DNA of 64,000 bases, taken from positions 99,910,871 to 99,974,870 of the forward strand of contig CM060695.1 of the NCBI GenBank assembly GCA_030686995.1, given 5' to 3'. This stretch comes from Artemisia argyi (Eukaryota; Streptophyta; Magnoliopsida; Asterales; Asteraceae). The translations under genes and the position numbers were made by a program. Each line of letters opens with the position of its first letter. Positions within the stretch are counted from its first letter, which is position 1. Below are positions 47,126 to 57,154 of this stretch, in pieces. The notes under the pieces are model-generated. The model did not search any database. It saw only the letters and a list, made by a program, of their open reading frames with translations, and was not told the DNA's origin.

Positions 47126-47748
47126 CCGACTTGTTAGATCTTTTTAGATCTAACAAGATTTGGTGATGGTTTATGTGGTTTGGTAAATTTATTTAGATCT
47201 GTGATGGTTTATGTGGTAGGGTTTGGTAAATTTATTTGGTGATTTTTTTATACGACTTGTGGAAACTGCTTAAAAAAGGCAGTTGGTTATTGAAACTGCT
47301 TAAAAAAGTTATTAATGAAACTGCTTAGAAAAAGTTATGTTTAAAAAGTAGTTGGTTCTCATTTTAGAAATCGTTGGTTTTTATATCTGATATATCTTTA
47401 AACTGGTTTGTTGAAATTGGTTGGTCTTTTTGAAAACTTATTATGAAACTGCTTATGTGGTTTGGTAAAAAAAAAGCAGTTATGTTGATAAAAAAAACAG
47501 TTATGAAACTGCTTATGTCGTTGTTTGAATGCTTATTATGAAATTGCTTATGTGGTTTGGTAAAAAAGCGGTTAGATCTTAAAAAAAACATTTTGTTTTT
47601 ATATGACTTGTTAGATCTTAAGAAATCGGCTTATGGTGATGATGGTGATGGTGGTTTGTATACGACTTGTTAGATCTTAAAAAAACAGTTGGGTTTTTTT
47701 GGAAATTTTGTAGATCTGTGATGGTTAAAAAAGCAACTAGATCTTATT

Positions 47749-47950
47749 GGTGGTTTAATCTTGTAACGAGTTTTTAAAAATGCTTTATTTGTGGTTTGAT
47801 CTTGAAAGTAGTTTCAAAAACTGCTTATTGGTGGTTTAATCTTGAAAAAAGTTTCAAAAACTGCTTATTAATGGTTTGATCTTGAAAGCAGTTTCAAAAA
47901 TTGCTTCTTAGTGGTTTGATCTTGAAAGCAGTTTCAAAAACTACTTATTG
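47749..47950. repeat. Five tandem copies of a 40-bp unit
   Basis: The unit is roughly ggtggtttgatcttgaaagc followed by agtttcaaaaactgcttatt. Each unit contains the palindromic GCAGTTTCAAAAACTGC. Confidence 0.85.
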
Positions 47951-49086
47951 GTGGTTTCTGGTTTAAGCAGATTTGAAACTGCTTTTGGTTGATGTAAAAA
48001 AAATGGTTTTTTGAAATGGTTTCTTGAAACTGCTTATTATCAAATAAGCAGTTGGTTTCTGTTAAAAAAACCGAGATACAGCAATGATGATTTCCAAAAA
48101 AAATCTTGCATTGATTAACGTAGCATAACCGAATGGACGGTAAAGTGGATTTTTCCTCTTTGCAACATTCAAATTTGCAGTCATATGATTAAACAATAAT
48201 AATCTGAGCCTATTAAAAATCTCGATTTGTCATTTTTTTAAAAATGTTACACATTTTTGAAAGTAATATATCTATTAGCGTAAAATTATACCTCTTCCGT
48301 GTAAAACGGTGATGTATTCATCATAAACTTTTATAAACCTATTACTAGCCACACTTGTTGCTTACTTAAATCTTCGTATCAACTTTTTTTTTTGGTTAAT
48401 ATTTTGTAATGTGTTCAGGTTTGTGAAGTTACCAGCTTATAACAATCAAAGAAACCAACATGTAGAATCTTCAATAGTGAAGATGCGTGATTGTTAGTAC
48501 AAAAACATAATACTAAAAAAAACGTGATTCACAGAACTAAAAACCCGTGACAACTTTATTACAAAAGTGGTACAAAGGCACTGCATGTGAAAAAACCACT
48601 TCGGTCATGTGCTTTAAAATTATGAAAAAACCACTTTGCATGTAAAAAGAAACCACTAGACACAACCTATATAAAAAAGGGAACTTGTTAATACAAATAA
48701 TGTCAAAAACGTTATTCGCATTATTCGGTCTTTTCGTGTTTTGATAATCACAAAGTATAAAGACATGTTACGTAAAGTTACGGTTTATAAGTTTTTAAGC
48801 GAGGAAACTCGTTACTTCTACGTAGCTGCTTCAACATCAATTCAGGTATGAACAAACTTTATACCGTCATTAGTTAATTGATCAAAGAATTTTATTTTCA
48901 CCTAAACTTACATTTTTAAGTTTGACAAAACATTTTCACAAAAGTATGTTTGTATTTTTAAAGAAATGTTTTATTAAGAAAATAAATTCACATTCAAACT
49001 TTATAACAGCTAGTTTTCCCCCCAAATCAGTTCAGCCTCAACCAGATAAGTTTTCACCATGTCAGGACAAAAAGGGAGCGTTTTGT

Positions 49087-49160
49087 CGCGGCGGTCCCTT
49101 AAAAAGGCCGACGGTCCCTTAGTGATAAAGGACCGTCTGGCATTTACGGGATCGTCCCTC
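49087..49160. promoter_or_regulatory. SIRE2 palindrome cluster 1 (LTR)
   Basis: GGCGGTCCCTTA, then GACGGTCCCTTA-GTGA-TAAAGGACCGTC (12-bp arms, one mismatch, 4-nt loop) and GGGATCGTCC, all just upstream of the TATA box. Confidence 0.8.
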
Positions 49161-49174
49161 TCCCTCCTGTCGCC

Positions 49175-49182
49175 TATAAATA
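49175..49182 (+). promoter_or_regulatory. TATA box of SIRE2 5' LTR
   Basis: CGCCTATAAATACTGAAC, 15 bp after the palindrome cluster. Confidence 0.78.
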
Positions 49183-50181
49183 CTGAACTGTTACACTTCA
49201 GAAATCAGACTTTCACACACACAAAACTTTCTGGTCTTTGTTCCTTTTATTCTTTGATCACTATAACATGTCGGTATATGTTTATAAGTGATTTCCTCTT
49301 CCGTCAAGTGCAAGAGAAGAACTCTCGACAACTATGAAGATTCGAGATGTTATAGGTGTCCACACACAAACGTAACAAGTGTTGCGTGATAGGATATATA
49401 TTATGTCATTGTTTTCCGACTTGTGTGTGAGTCGAGGATGGGGATATTTGTGTACTTGGATGGTGATGTAGTTCCAAGTATTGTATTTGTGTGAGCTTGG
49501 ATGGTGATGTAGATCCAAGAAGTCTTATAACTAGATTAGTTTATGTATTTGATGTGAGGAGAGTGATGTCCTAAAGTTTAGGTTAAGATTTGTTGAGTCA
49601 TTATGTAAAGACTTGGATCAGGTGATGATCAAGTGTGTGAAGGCTTGATTCGGGTGAAGAATCAAGTGAGTCGTGTGTATGAAGGCTTGGTTCGGGTGAA
49701 GAACCAAGTATGTCAAATAACTGAAGGCTTGGATCGGGTGAAGATTCAAGATGGACAAGAGTGCTTGTTCGTGTGGCCACGTGGGCCTTGGAATAGATTG
49801 GTTCTAGCTATGATTAGAACTTGACATTATGCTTAGTGTCATTAAGCCTTGTGTAAGCATGTGTACGGATTTCTCCGCCTGAAGGAGTGTGTTGATATAG
49901 TGATTGATAACTCTCGAGTGTGGTACTCGGGGAGTGGAGTAGGACGGAGAGCGAGCTTCGTGCCGAACCACTATAAATCGCCGCGTCTCTTGGTTGTGTT
50001 CTCTCTTTACTCTTTACTTTTCTTGTTTATTTATGCATGCTAGTAACTAAATTGATATCACATAACTAGTAGAATTCAACAAGTTTTTAAATGAAAAATA
50101 ACCGGACCTAAAACGGTGAAACGCTTTAGAAAATTAAAAAGAAGCGGTGAAACTATTCAACCCCCTTCTAGTTTCTACAAT

Positions 50182-50193
50182 TGGTATCAGAGC
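50182..50193 (+). other. SIRE2 primer-binding site
   Basis: TGGTATCAGAGC, initiator tRNA-Met type, immediately after the LTR. Confidence 0.85.
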
Positions 50194-50246
50194 TTCGTTT
50201 ATCAAGATCTTTAAAGTATACTGTACTTTAAAACTTGAATCGATCT

Positions 50247-50399
50247 ATGGAATCAAAATGATATCTAGAAGGGTGTTATTTGAATGAGCCACCATTTTTC
50301 GAAAATGAAAATTTTGTCATTTGGAAAAATGAATTTGAAAGTTATGTGAAATCAATAGATCATAATCTTTGGCATGTCATTTCAATTGATGATTTATAA
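50247..50399 (+). pseudogene. SIRE2 gag, N-terminal remnant
   Basis: Frame MESK-stop-YLEGCYLNEPPFF, then ENFVIWKNEFESYVKSID and NLWHVISI before a TAA. This is the start of a Copia (UBN2-type) gag: PPxFxxxNxxxWKxxFExYVKSxDxxLW. The same MESxKYLEG start is in SIRE1 (44998). Further decayed gag codons run to about 50650. Confidence 0.8.
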
Positions 50400-51541
50400 T
50401 CAATAAAATAAAGTTTTTCTAATAAGCTTTTCATAAGAAACTTGTGTGAAATATTTGAAGCAAAAACTTTGATTTATGAATCTTTGTCGAAAATTGTGTT
50501 TGATAAAACAATTTTAAGTCAAATGGCAAATGGAATTTGGTAAAATGGTTTAAACATACATCAAGGAAATGTTCAAGCCAAAGATGATGAAAATGTGATA
50601 TTAGAAAAACACTTAGTTTAAGTGGAATCACATACTACTAGTTTAAATGTCTTCATTGTAGGTAATGTTGCCGACAAAAATTTCTTGAGCAACCTAGTCG
50701 CTGTACCAATATACTTGCTTTGATGTAGTGACAATTAAGAAGACTATGTGCGGTTTTATGTGCTATGTGGATAGCTAGCTAAGAAAACAATACGGGCCTT
50801 TAGTATGTAGACAACCTAATGGTTATCTCACCAAGCCGATTGCTTAACTAATCATATGGACAAATTGCCAAGTGAGTATCATCTAGTCTTGCATCACCAA
50901 TAACACATGTTTTGATTATGTGCTAATAAGGATAGCTAAAGGCCAAAGTAAGTCTTCTTACTAATCTTGACTAATATGTTTGCTATTTGATTGATTGCTA
51001 CATGTTCATGTAACTACATGATTAGAGATTACATACTTATATGCTAAATGATGTTTGTATGCCAATATGTGCTAGATGCGTTGTGTGATTTAGACGTTTT
51101 GTCTAAATGCTTATCCTTCTTTGGATTCAAGTAAATTATTTGGAAAAACAATGGTCTTACCACAACCACTGTTTATAGCAAACTTGACGTCAATCAATCA
51201 CTATAGACGATGCACACTTGCTTCACTCTTTGTTTGCTCTCTAGTTCTCGTCTATGACATTTCTTGTAACTTGCTTGATTGAATTCTAGCTTCTTCGATG
51301 CAAATCTCATACTCTCTTTTCTTCTGTTTCGACTCAAAATCCACTCTTTAATCAAGTGTATCGAGTCTTTCATTCTTCTTATGTCGCGATTCCACTCCTT
51401 ACCCATTCCTTAGCCTACTCATGCATATTGAGTCAGTTTCGTGTCTTAAAACTCAATGTGTTATGTTTTAAAACCGTCTAAAACCAAAGACTTTTCATTA
51501 AGACTAAAACACCAAAAATGGGCCAAATACTATAACCTCCT
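50400..51541. other. Decayed SIRE2 internal DNA
   Basis: Gag decay to ~50650, then about 0.9 kb in which I recognise no domain. Confidence 0.5.
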
Positions 51542-51603
51542 GCCGACGGTCCCTTACCTCTCTGCGGTCCCTTTGGCGGTCCCTATTCGATAAGGGACCG
51601 TCT
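51542..51603. promoter_or_regulatory. SIRE2 palindrome cluster 2, ahead of ORF1
   Basis: GACGGTCCCTTA, GCGGTCCCTTTG and GGCGGTCCCTAttcgaTAAGGGACCGTC. A weak TTATACA follows at 51617. Then a possible leader intron (donor TTGTAAGT near 51762, acceptor TTGTTAATAG ending near 52106) leads to the ORF1 ATG at 52114. Confidence 0.65.
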
Positions 51604-52113
51604 AGGCTTTTCATCTTATACACGGTCCTCCTTTGTTCACAGCCAAACAAAACTAATTTCAACTCTTATCTCCAAAAAGGCAACGAAGAACATTTTCAAA
51701 ATTACCATAAAAGCTCAAGGTTTCAAATTCAAGCTTAATAATCACTCCTTAACTCTAAATTGTAAGTCATCCTTATCTAATCTTGTCTTATTTCATAATT
51801 AGAGATCATTACATTAGATTTGAGGGGATTATCAATCTTGTTTATTTGTCACATTCTAATCTCAAACACCACACTGTTGATAATTAACTCATTAGTGCCT
51901 ACATTTGTAAATAAGATTTGGTTTCAAATAAAACTTTAAAAATATGGTAATCCCCGTATAGGAAAATGGACTTGAAACAACTTATTGGTTTCATATTATT
52001 TAATGATGACAAATATGAACTCCTAATGATCAATGCTTGTTTTCAAAATAATATCAAAACTTAATCAATACTAGATTTTAGCTAATTATGTATTTATTGT
52101 TAATAGGTGAAAC

Positions 52114-53365
52114 ATGCCTAAACCCATTGGTCTTGACCACCAAAACACAAAACACTACATTCCTGAACTTTCTGACTACTATCCTGAACCCATCAATGAG
52201 GCTTTCAAAAACGTTGAATCTAGGTATTTCCATGAAGTTCGTCGTGTCTTTGGAGACTATACCGATATAAACTATTTAAACTCAATGTTCCAACTCATTA
52301 AGATTGCATCTATAGAGTTGATGAGAAAATCATTCCAAAATTTATTTTAGAATTTTATAGTCTTCTCAACTTAACCACTGATCCTAATGGTGAAATCTAT
52401 GTCAACTTCACCATTCAAAATCAAATGATTTCATATACTCTTCCCGCGTTCGGTGAAGCTCTTGGCGTTCCCTACGAAGGGCAATGCACATTCACTCATG
52501 AATGGAGTCTTGATGCTCTTGCTAGGAGCTCTCCTTCATATGGAAAATACGCCACAATTCCTCCATCTCCTGAATAGATAAGATCCATTGTTCAAAATGA
52601 CAGATATCAACCTAAATATCGAGTACACCAAGGGGCTCTTGTTCCTGTCAGTGTTAATCAAATCCTGACCAAGGAAATTGTTGATCACATGAAACCCATG
52701 ACTAAAATTATTTGTGAGAATGTTTTCTTTCTTGGAGGAAACCGTGATCACGTCGTTGCTTGTCTTAGTCACATTCTCTACTGTGTCGCCCTTACTGTCC
52801 CCTATAATCTTGCATACTATATGCCAAGAAAATGGATTTTGCCCGTAGCAAACCTACTATGGTCTTACCATACGGTATGCTCTTAACCCGCCTTTTCCGT
52901 CATGTCATGCATCACTACCCTATTCTCAACAATGTTGAATATCCTTTGGTTGACCCTGTCATGTTTCCTCTAACTCAAAATCTAGATCGTAGGACTAGGT
53001 CTGATTATGGGTCAAGAAGGTCTGTGGGACCAGAATTTAGGTCTAGGACAAGCTATGGGTCAAGAAGGTCGGTGAGTTCCTTCGCTCATAGACCATCATC
53101 TAATCCCAACGATGACGATGTTGTGTTCCATGATGAAGGAATTTCTCGTGATAGTACCCCATCTCCAATCACCTATGTCAACTCTCTACCATCCGGGTAT
53201 CCACAAGTCTTTCATGATCTTCCTCCTGAGGATCGAAACCTTGATAACTTTTCTGAATGCCAAACCCAAATAATGAACATGCAACATCAGTTAAGGGATG
53301 AAAATCGAGGTGCTTGGAAGTCAATCGGAAAAGGCTTACGTAAGTTGATGGGGAAGAAAAAGTAG
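52114..53365 (+). pseudogene. SIRE2 ORF1, plant retrotransposon 'putative transposon protein' family
   Basis: The first frame (52114-52350) gives MPKPIGLDHQNTKHYIPELS and NVESRYFHEVRRVFGDY. After a frameshift near 52325 come KFILEFYSLL, EALGVPYEGQCTFTHEWSLD, an in-frame TAG (~52576), PMTKIICENVFFLGGNRDHV and LSHILYCVALTVPYNLAYY. A last shift near 52830 leads to the open end 52832-53365: LPYGMLLTRLFRHVM, a Ser/Arg-rich stretch with a repeated YGSRRSVxxF motif, a Q-rich helix and the basic tail GKGLRKLMGKKK. This architecture recurs in Asteraceae SIRE-like repeats (recollection). No membrane span is seen, so 'env-like' is positional only. About 420 residues if repaired. Confidence 0.65.
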
Positions 53366-53660
53366 AGACCTATCATAATCATTTGTTTGTGGAAAACATC
53401 TTTGTAATGTATTTGTATAACTGGTATTTTGCTATTTAACTGTTTTCTAGTGACACTAGGTGACCGTTTCATTACTTTGACATCTGATAAGTACTTTGTA
53501 TCAATTGTTGGCCTGATATAACTACATATTATATGGTTGCTTGTTAAAATAGCACTTTGAATTGGTTTAAAACGATAGATGTGGATATGTATTTCACTAG
53601 ATTGGTCTGAAGGTGTCATTTTGCTCAAACGGAAAAACTGAGCTGAAACTTGTGGTCTTA

Positions 53661-53732
53661 CTGTCGGCGGCCCCTTATCATAATGACGGTCCCTTAGCAA
53701 TAAAGGACAGTCCAACACTTAAAGGACCGTCA
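53661..53732. promoter_or_regulatory. SIRE2 palindrome cluster 3, ahead of ORF2
   Basis: GGCGGCCCCTTA, GACGGTCCCTTA-GCAA-TAAAGGACAGTC, then TTAAAGGACCGTC: two forward and two inverted half-sites. A weak TTATATTA lies at 53813. Confidence 0.72.
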
Positions 53733-53945
53733 GCCTCTGATCACGGGTTCCTGCACTGTTTATCATTTCTTGCAAACTTGATCACCTATTGCATGATTTT
53801 CATCACCATTCTTTATATTAGCAAAACATTTGTATGTGCTTATAATATCCTAATGCATGCTTTTACCCATTCCATAATCCCTATTGGTTATTTTAACACC
53901 CATGCATCACACTAATCTTCATCACCCACATCCTCATCTTCCTCA

Positions 53946-54637
53946 ATGAAGTCTCCTTCAACATCACCATCCCTAAGAAACAAAAGACCTAAACTCAACC
54001 TTACACCACCACAAAAAAGCCTTATTAACCTCACTCATGATATCCCATCTTCTCAAGCACCAAATGCACCTATTGATACTCCCTCCATCAAAGGCACTTC
54101 TTCATCATCATCAAGACCCAATTCGTCACCATTCACATCATTTGTTAAAAACTCATCACTCTTATTCACTCAATCCGGTTCAGGTACTTTTACTCCTTTT
54201 GTGATTGACTCATCTTGCTCCATTAACACATCAAACTCTCCTAGTCCACCAATTGCTTCATCATCTCAACTTCCAAATCTACTTGGAAACTTTTCTCCTC
54301 CTCCAAGGATATCACATCAACCACCACCCAATACTTCTCTAACTCTTTCACCAAATGGGCATTTGGAAAACAATCCTGCAACTCCACCATGATCTTCAAT
54401 CCTTAACCATTCCATTCCTTAATGCATGCATTTGGAAATCACACCATGAGATGTGCTTGTTGCTATCATAACTTTCATCTCATTTCTTCCCTTAGAGATG
54501 ATCTTCACTACATGTTTGGATATCTTGAGTATCTTCTATCCCAACAAAACTCTCAACCAACCCCCATCTCCACCATGCCACCATCAGCTCCACCTCCACC
54601 TTCATCATCACCATCATTCACTCCACCATCTACCTAG
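53946..54637 (+). pseudogene. SIRE2 ORF2, Pro/Ser-rich with CxCC tail
   Basis: 53946-54392 (148 aa) starts MKSPSTSPSLRNKRPKLNLT and is almost entirely Ser, Pro, Thr and Asn. After a TGA, an open stretch 54422-54637 reads HTMRCACCYHNFHLISSLRD then LHYMFGYLEYLLSQQ and a Pro/Ser-rich end. The two halves together mirror the SIRE1 accessory ORF (39833-40483), including the CxCC-plus-helix tail. Domain assignment unknown; probably disordered with a C-terminal zinc-like or coiled-coil module. Confidence 0.55.
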
Positions 54638-54942
54638 ATATTCTCAAATATCTAGTTAAAGAATAAACAAGTGGATGTTATGTTTTGGACCAAGCATGCT
54701 TTGGGAGATGACTTGTTATATTAGTAGATGATCTTTGTTGTATTCTAATATTGCTTTGGCAATGTACTTATGATGTATGTGCTTCATGAATGAATGAATG
54801 AATGAATGAATGATTATGTTTTAAGTCATGATAATTAGTTGTGATATTAGTCATTGTTAAACATGAAAATGGACTAAAAATATCTAACCTTGAAAACGGG
54901 AAATTACTTAAATCACAACATACATGCCAACTTGGAAGCCTA

Positions 54943-55018
54943 CTGTCGGCGGTCCTTTAAATGGCCTGACGGTCCCCAAAACAATAAGGGACCATCCCCC
55001 TATTTAAGGGACCGTCCT
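54943..55018. promoter_or_regulatory. SIRE2 palindrome cluster 4, ahead of ORF3
   Basis: GGCGGTCCTTTA, GACGGTCCCCAA, AATAAGGGACCATC and TTTAAGGGACCGTC. A TATATATG box follows at 55105-55112. Confidence 0.7.
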
Positions 55019-55152
55019 CAGTAGTGCTTAAAATTTAATTCCATTCTCTGTTTTTCTATCTGATTCCTGCACTACATAATTGATTTCACATCCATATCAT
55101 CTTCTATATATGTATATGCATGCATGTGCTTTTTTCTAACTCTGTTTTGTAG

Positions 55153-55323
55153 CACATCACCATAGCTCGGTTCCCCGGTGCCCTCATTAAGGGGGAGCAC
55201 TTAGCTAAGGGGAGCTTGTATTTCGTTGATCACTCCAACGATTATCTTTCAAGGGTGCTCGTGTCTTCTCTCCTCAACAACCACGACACACCTTTTTTAT
55301 TCTACAAAAAGGGGGAGAAGTAA
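55153..55323 (+). CDS. SIRE2 ORF3, short 3' exon-like frame, 56 aa
   Basis: The frame is open from a TTTTGTAG acceptor-like site to TAA at 55321. It reads HITIARFPGALIKGEHLAKG, then SLYFVDHSNDYLSRVLVSSL and TPFLFYKKGEK. It has no ATG of its own, so it would need splicing from an upstream exon or translation as part of a larger unit. Coding character (balanced composition, no stops over 171 nt, GC unlike its AT-rich flanks) suggests a real or recently real protein end. It lies 70 bp before the PPT. I do not recognise the family. Confidence 0.45.
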   Translation, partial: HITIARFPGALIKGEHLAKGSLYFVDHSNDYLSRVLVSSLLNNHDTPFLFYKKGEK

Positions 55324-55392
55324 CGGGAAAACTCATTAAAAAATTATCAACACATAATTTTACATAAAATGAGTTTGTATTTTGTAATCATC

Positions 55393-55406
55393 AAAAAGGG
55401 GGAGAT
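55393..55406 (+). other. SIRE2 polypurine tract
   Basis: AAAAAGGGGGAGAT immediately before the 3' LTR; the classic SIRE PPT. Confidence 0.88.
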
Positions 55407-55742
55407 TGTTAATACAAATAATGTCAAAAACGTTATTCGCATTATTCGGTCTTCTCGTGTTTTGATAATCACAAAGTATAAAGACATGTTGCGTAAAGTT
55501 ACGGTTTATAAGTTTTTAATCGAGGAAACTCGTTACTTCTACGTAGCTGCTTCAACATCATTTCAGGTATGAACAAACTTTATACCGTCATTAGTTAAGT
55601 GATCAAAGAATTATATTTTCATCAAAACTTACATTTTAAGTTTGACAAAATATTTTCACAAAAGTATTTTTGTGTTTTTAAAGAAATGTTTTATTAAGAA
55701 AATAAATTCAAATTCAAACTTTATAACAACTAGTTTTCCCCC
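55407..55742 (+). repeat. SIRE2 3' LTR, first 336 bp
   Basis: Matches 48686-49022 with few changes, then is cut within ttttccccc by the R2 LTR. Confidence 0.92.
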
Positions 55743-57154
55743 TGATGCGTGTTTTGTGTCATATGCAGTATAGGGGTAATTGCATATTTCAAGTTTTACA
55801 TTTATATTTAGCCGACTTATCCTATAACACACACACACTAATGGACAGTGTATCCGATCAATATGTATATAGTGGTAAGTAGAGTGTCGATCACTAAGAG
55901 TGGAACGTAAAGCTTAATTTGTCTATCAGTATTTTAATATCCTAAGTTAGTTTTACAATCTAATCTAACGCAAGGGGGGTTTAGTCTGAGATACTAGCAC
56001 AGTTTTGGTTTTATTAAACAGTAAATTAAAACTAATGAGAACGAATCAGCAAATAGCAACACGTACACAGATAGATAATAGAGACTACAAGAAGGCATGT
56101 CCTGATAATTAAGTAGCTTGTCACTTGTTTTATTGCTAGTTTTATATGAAGTGTATCGTAATCTATTCTTTCTCATTGGATCGCAATATATTGGCGAGTA
56201 AACCCTTAATGATCACTTATGTCTATCCTACTTATCCAAAGACGTTAGATTAAATAGGCGAGGGGCAGATATGGCAGTCCACGGACTCAACTAGACACAC
56301 GGGTTATCAAAGCACTAATATAAGTCACCAAAGACATCAACATATAAACTTTAATTAATGGGAAAGCAATATTAAGGGGAGTGTACGATGCTCCGTAGTC
56401 ACATATCACAAGCCCATCAATCTTGATGAATTAAAGCATACTATTACAATAAAACAAAACTACTTAATGAATTAAATACATGCAGGACCTTCTTACAGCT
56501 CTAATATCTTTGTGTGGAGTGTGTCTTGTGAAGCTTCTTCGACTGAATTCGTCTCCTTAGGGTTATGTTGCACACAAAATTCGCAACAGTCTTGGGGTAT
56601 CTATACTTTCTGTCTGAGGGTTCGATGCGGCGCATTGACTTAACTTCGCGTGGGGTCCAAGATTAATATATTCTGGAATATCCGTACACCGCCTTTAGAT
56701 GTGGCGTAACTTGATTCTTGTATGCGGCGCATGTCCTTTAGTGTCTTGGATTATATCTGGTGAAGTCTTGATAGTGATACGCCGTATGTCAGAAATATGA
56801 TGCGGCGTATCCGGTCTACAAGCTTGATCTTCTTCATTGACCAAAGTTTCATATGCGGCGCATGCTAGAATTATACGCGGCGCATTCTTCAAAGTCAGGC
56901 AATGATCTTTGAATTCATCGGCGTATCTGTTGAGAGAGATACGGCGCATCTTCTAGGTTTCAGTAGACTTTTGACATCTTGCTGGTTTTGCTCCATATTT
57001 CGTCCAAAATCGTTAAGTTTCACCAATTGCTTGTTTTTACATGAGAATTACTAAAGTAAATAATTAAGTATCGATTCTCATAAATAATATAATAAAACAA
57101 GTCAAATAAATAGGATAAATGATAACAATAAAATGCACTTATTTGAGTTCATCA
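55743..57154 (-). repeat. R2 3' LTR, 1412 bp
   Basis: On the plus strand TGATGCGTGTTTTG ... GAGTTCATCA. It inserted into the SIRE2 3' LTR; the second target copy would lie outside the window. A TATAGATA box (minus, near 56595) follows the palindrome cluster. Confidence 0.85.
56625..56950. promoter_or_regulatory. R2 LTR palindrome cluster (ATRCGSCGYAT)
   Basis: ATGCGGCGCAT at 56625, 56722 and 56853; ATACGCCGTAT at 56777; ATGCGGCGTAT at 56800; ATACGGCGCAT at 56939; plus degenerate forms. All are odd palindromes around CGSCG, as in R1, but with AT-R/Y arms in place of TGA/TCA. Confidence 0.85.

Larger units (their letters stand above)
46391..48685. other. Non-coding interval: foldback arm, microsatellite and tandem repeats
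   Basis: No gene found. (GA)n at 46799-46860; inverted arm 46945-47067 (partner 35136-35272); T run 47084-47125; 40-bp tandem repeats 47749-47950. 47130-48070 is full of 'aaactgctta' and 'gtggtttgatctt' words. Confidence 0.7.
48686..50179 (+). repeat. SIRE2 5' LTR, 1494 bp
   Basis: TATAAATA at 49175-49182, palindrome cluster at 49087-49160. 49620-49760 holds three diverged ~50-bp repeats (gtgaaggcttgattcgggtg), which give a spurious open frame. Confidence 0.92.
48686..55742 (+). mobile_element. SIRE-type retrotransposon without pol (SIRE2), 3' LTR truncated
   Basis: The 5' LTR 48686-50179 starts TGTTAATACAAATAATG and ends CTACA. PBS TGGTATCAGAGC at 50182-50193; PPT AAAAAGGGGGAGAT at 55393-55406; the 3' LTR starts at 55407 and is cut at 55742 by R2. 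The internal region has a gag start, no protease, integrase or RT, and three downstream ORFs (52114-53365, 53946-54637, 55153-55323). It is thus non-autonomous and apparently retains the env-like side of a SIRE element. Confidence 0.9.

Noticed and set aside
47749..47950. CRISPR-like array
   Set aside because: Plant nuclear DNA; units are directly adjacent with no unique spacers.
49633..49824. 63-codon frame with repeated EGLxRVKNQV motif
   Set aside because: It is a diverged tandem repeat inside the SIRE2 LTR, not a gene.
56695..56949. 84-codon minus frame in the R2 LTR
   Set aside because: It is the translation of the ATRCGSCGYAT cluster (repeated MRRI/RRI), explained by the motif repeats.
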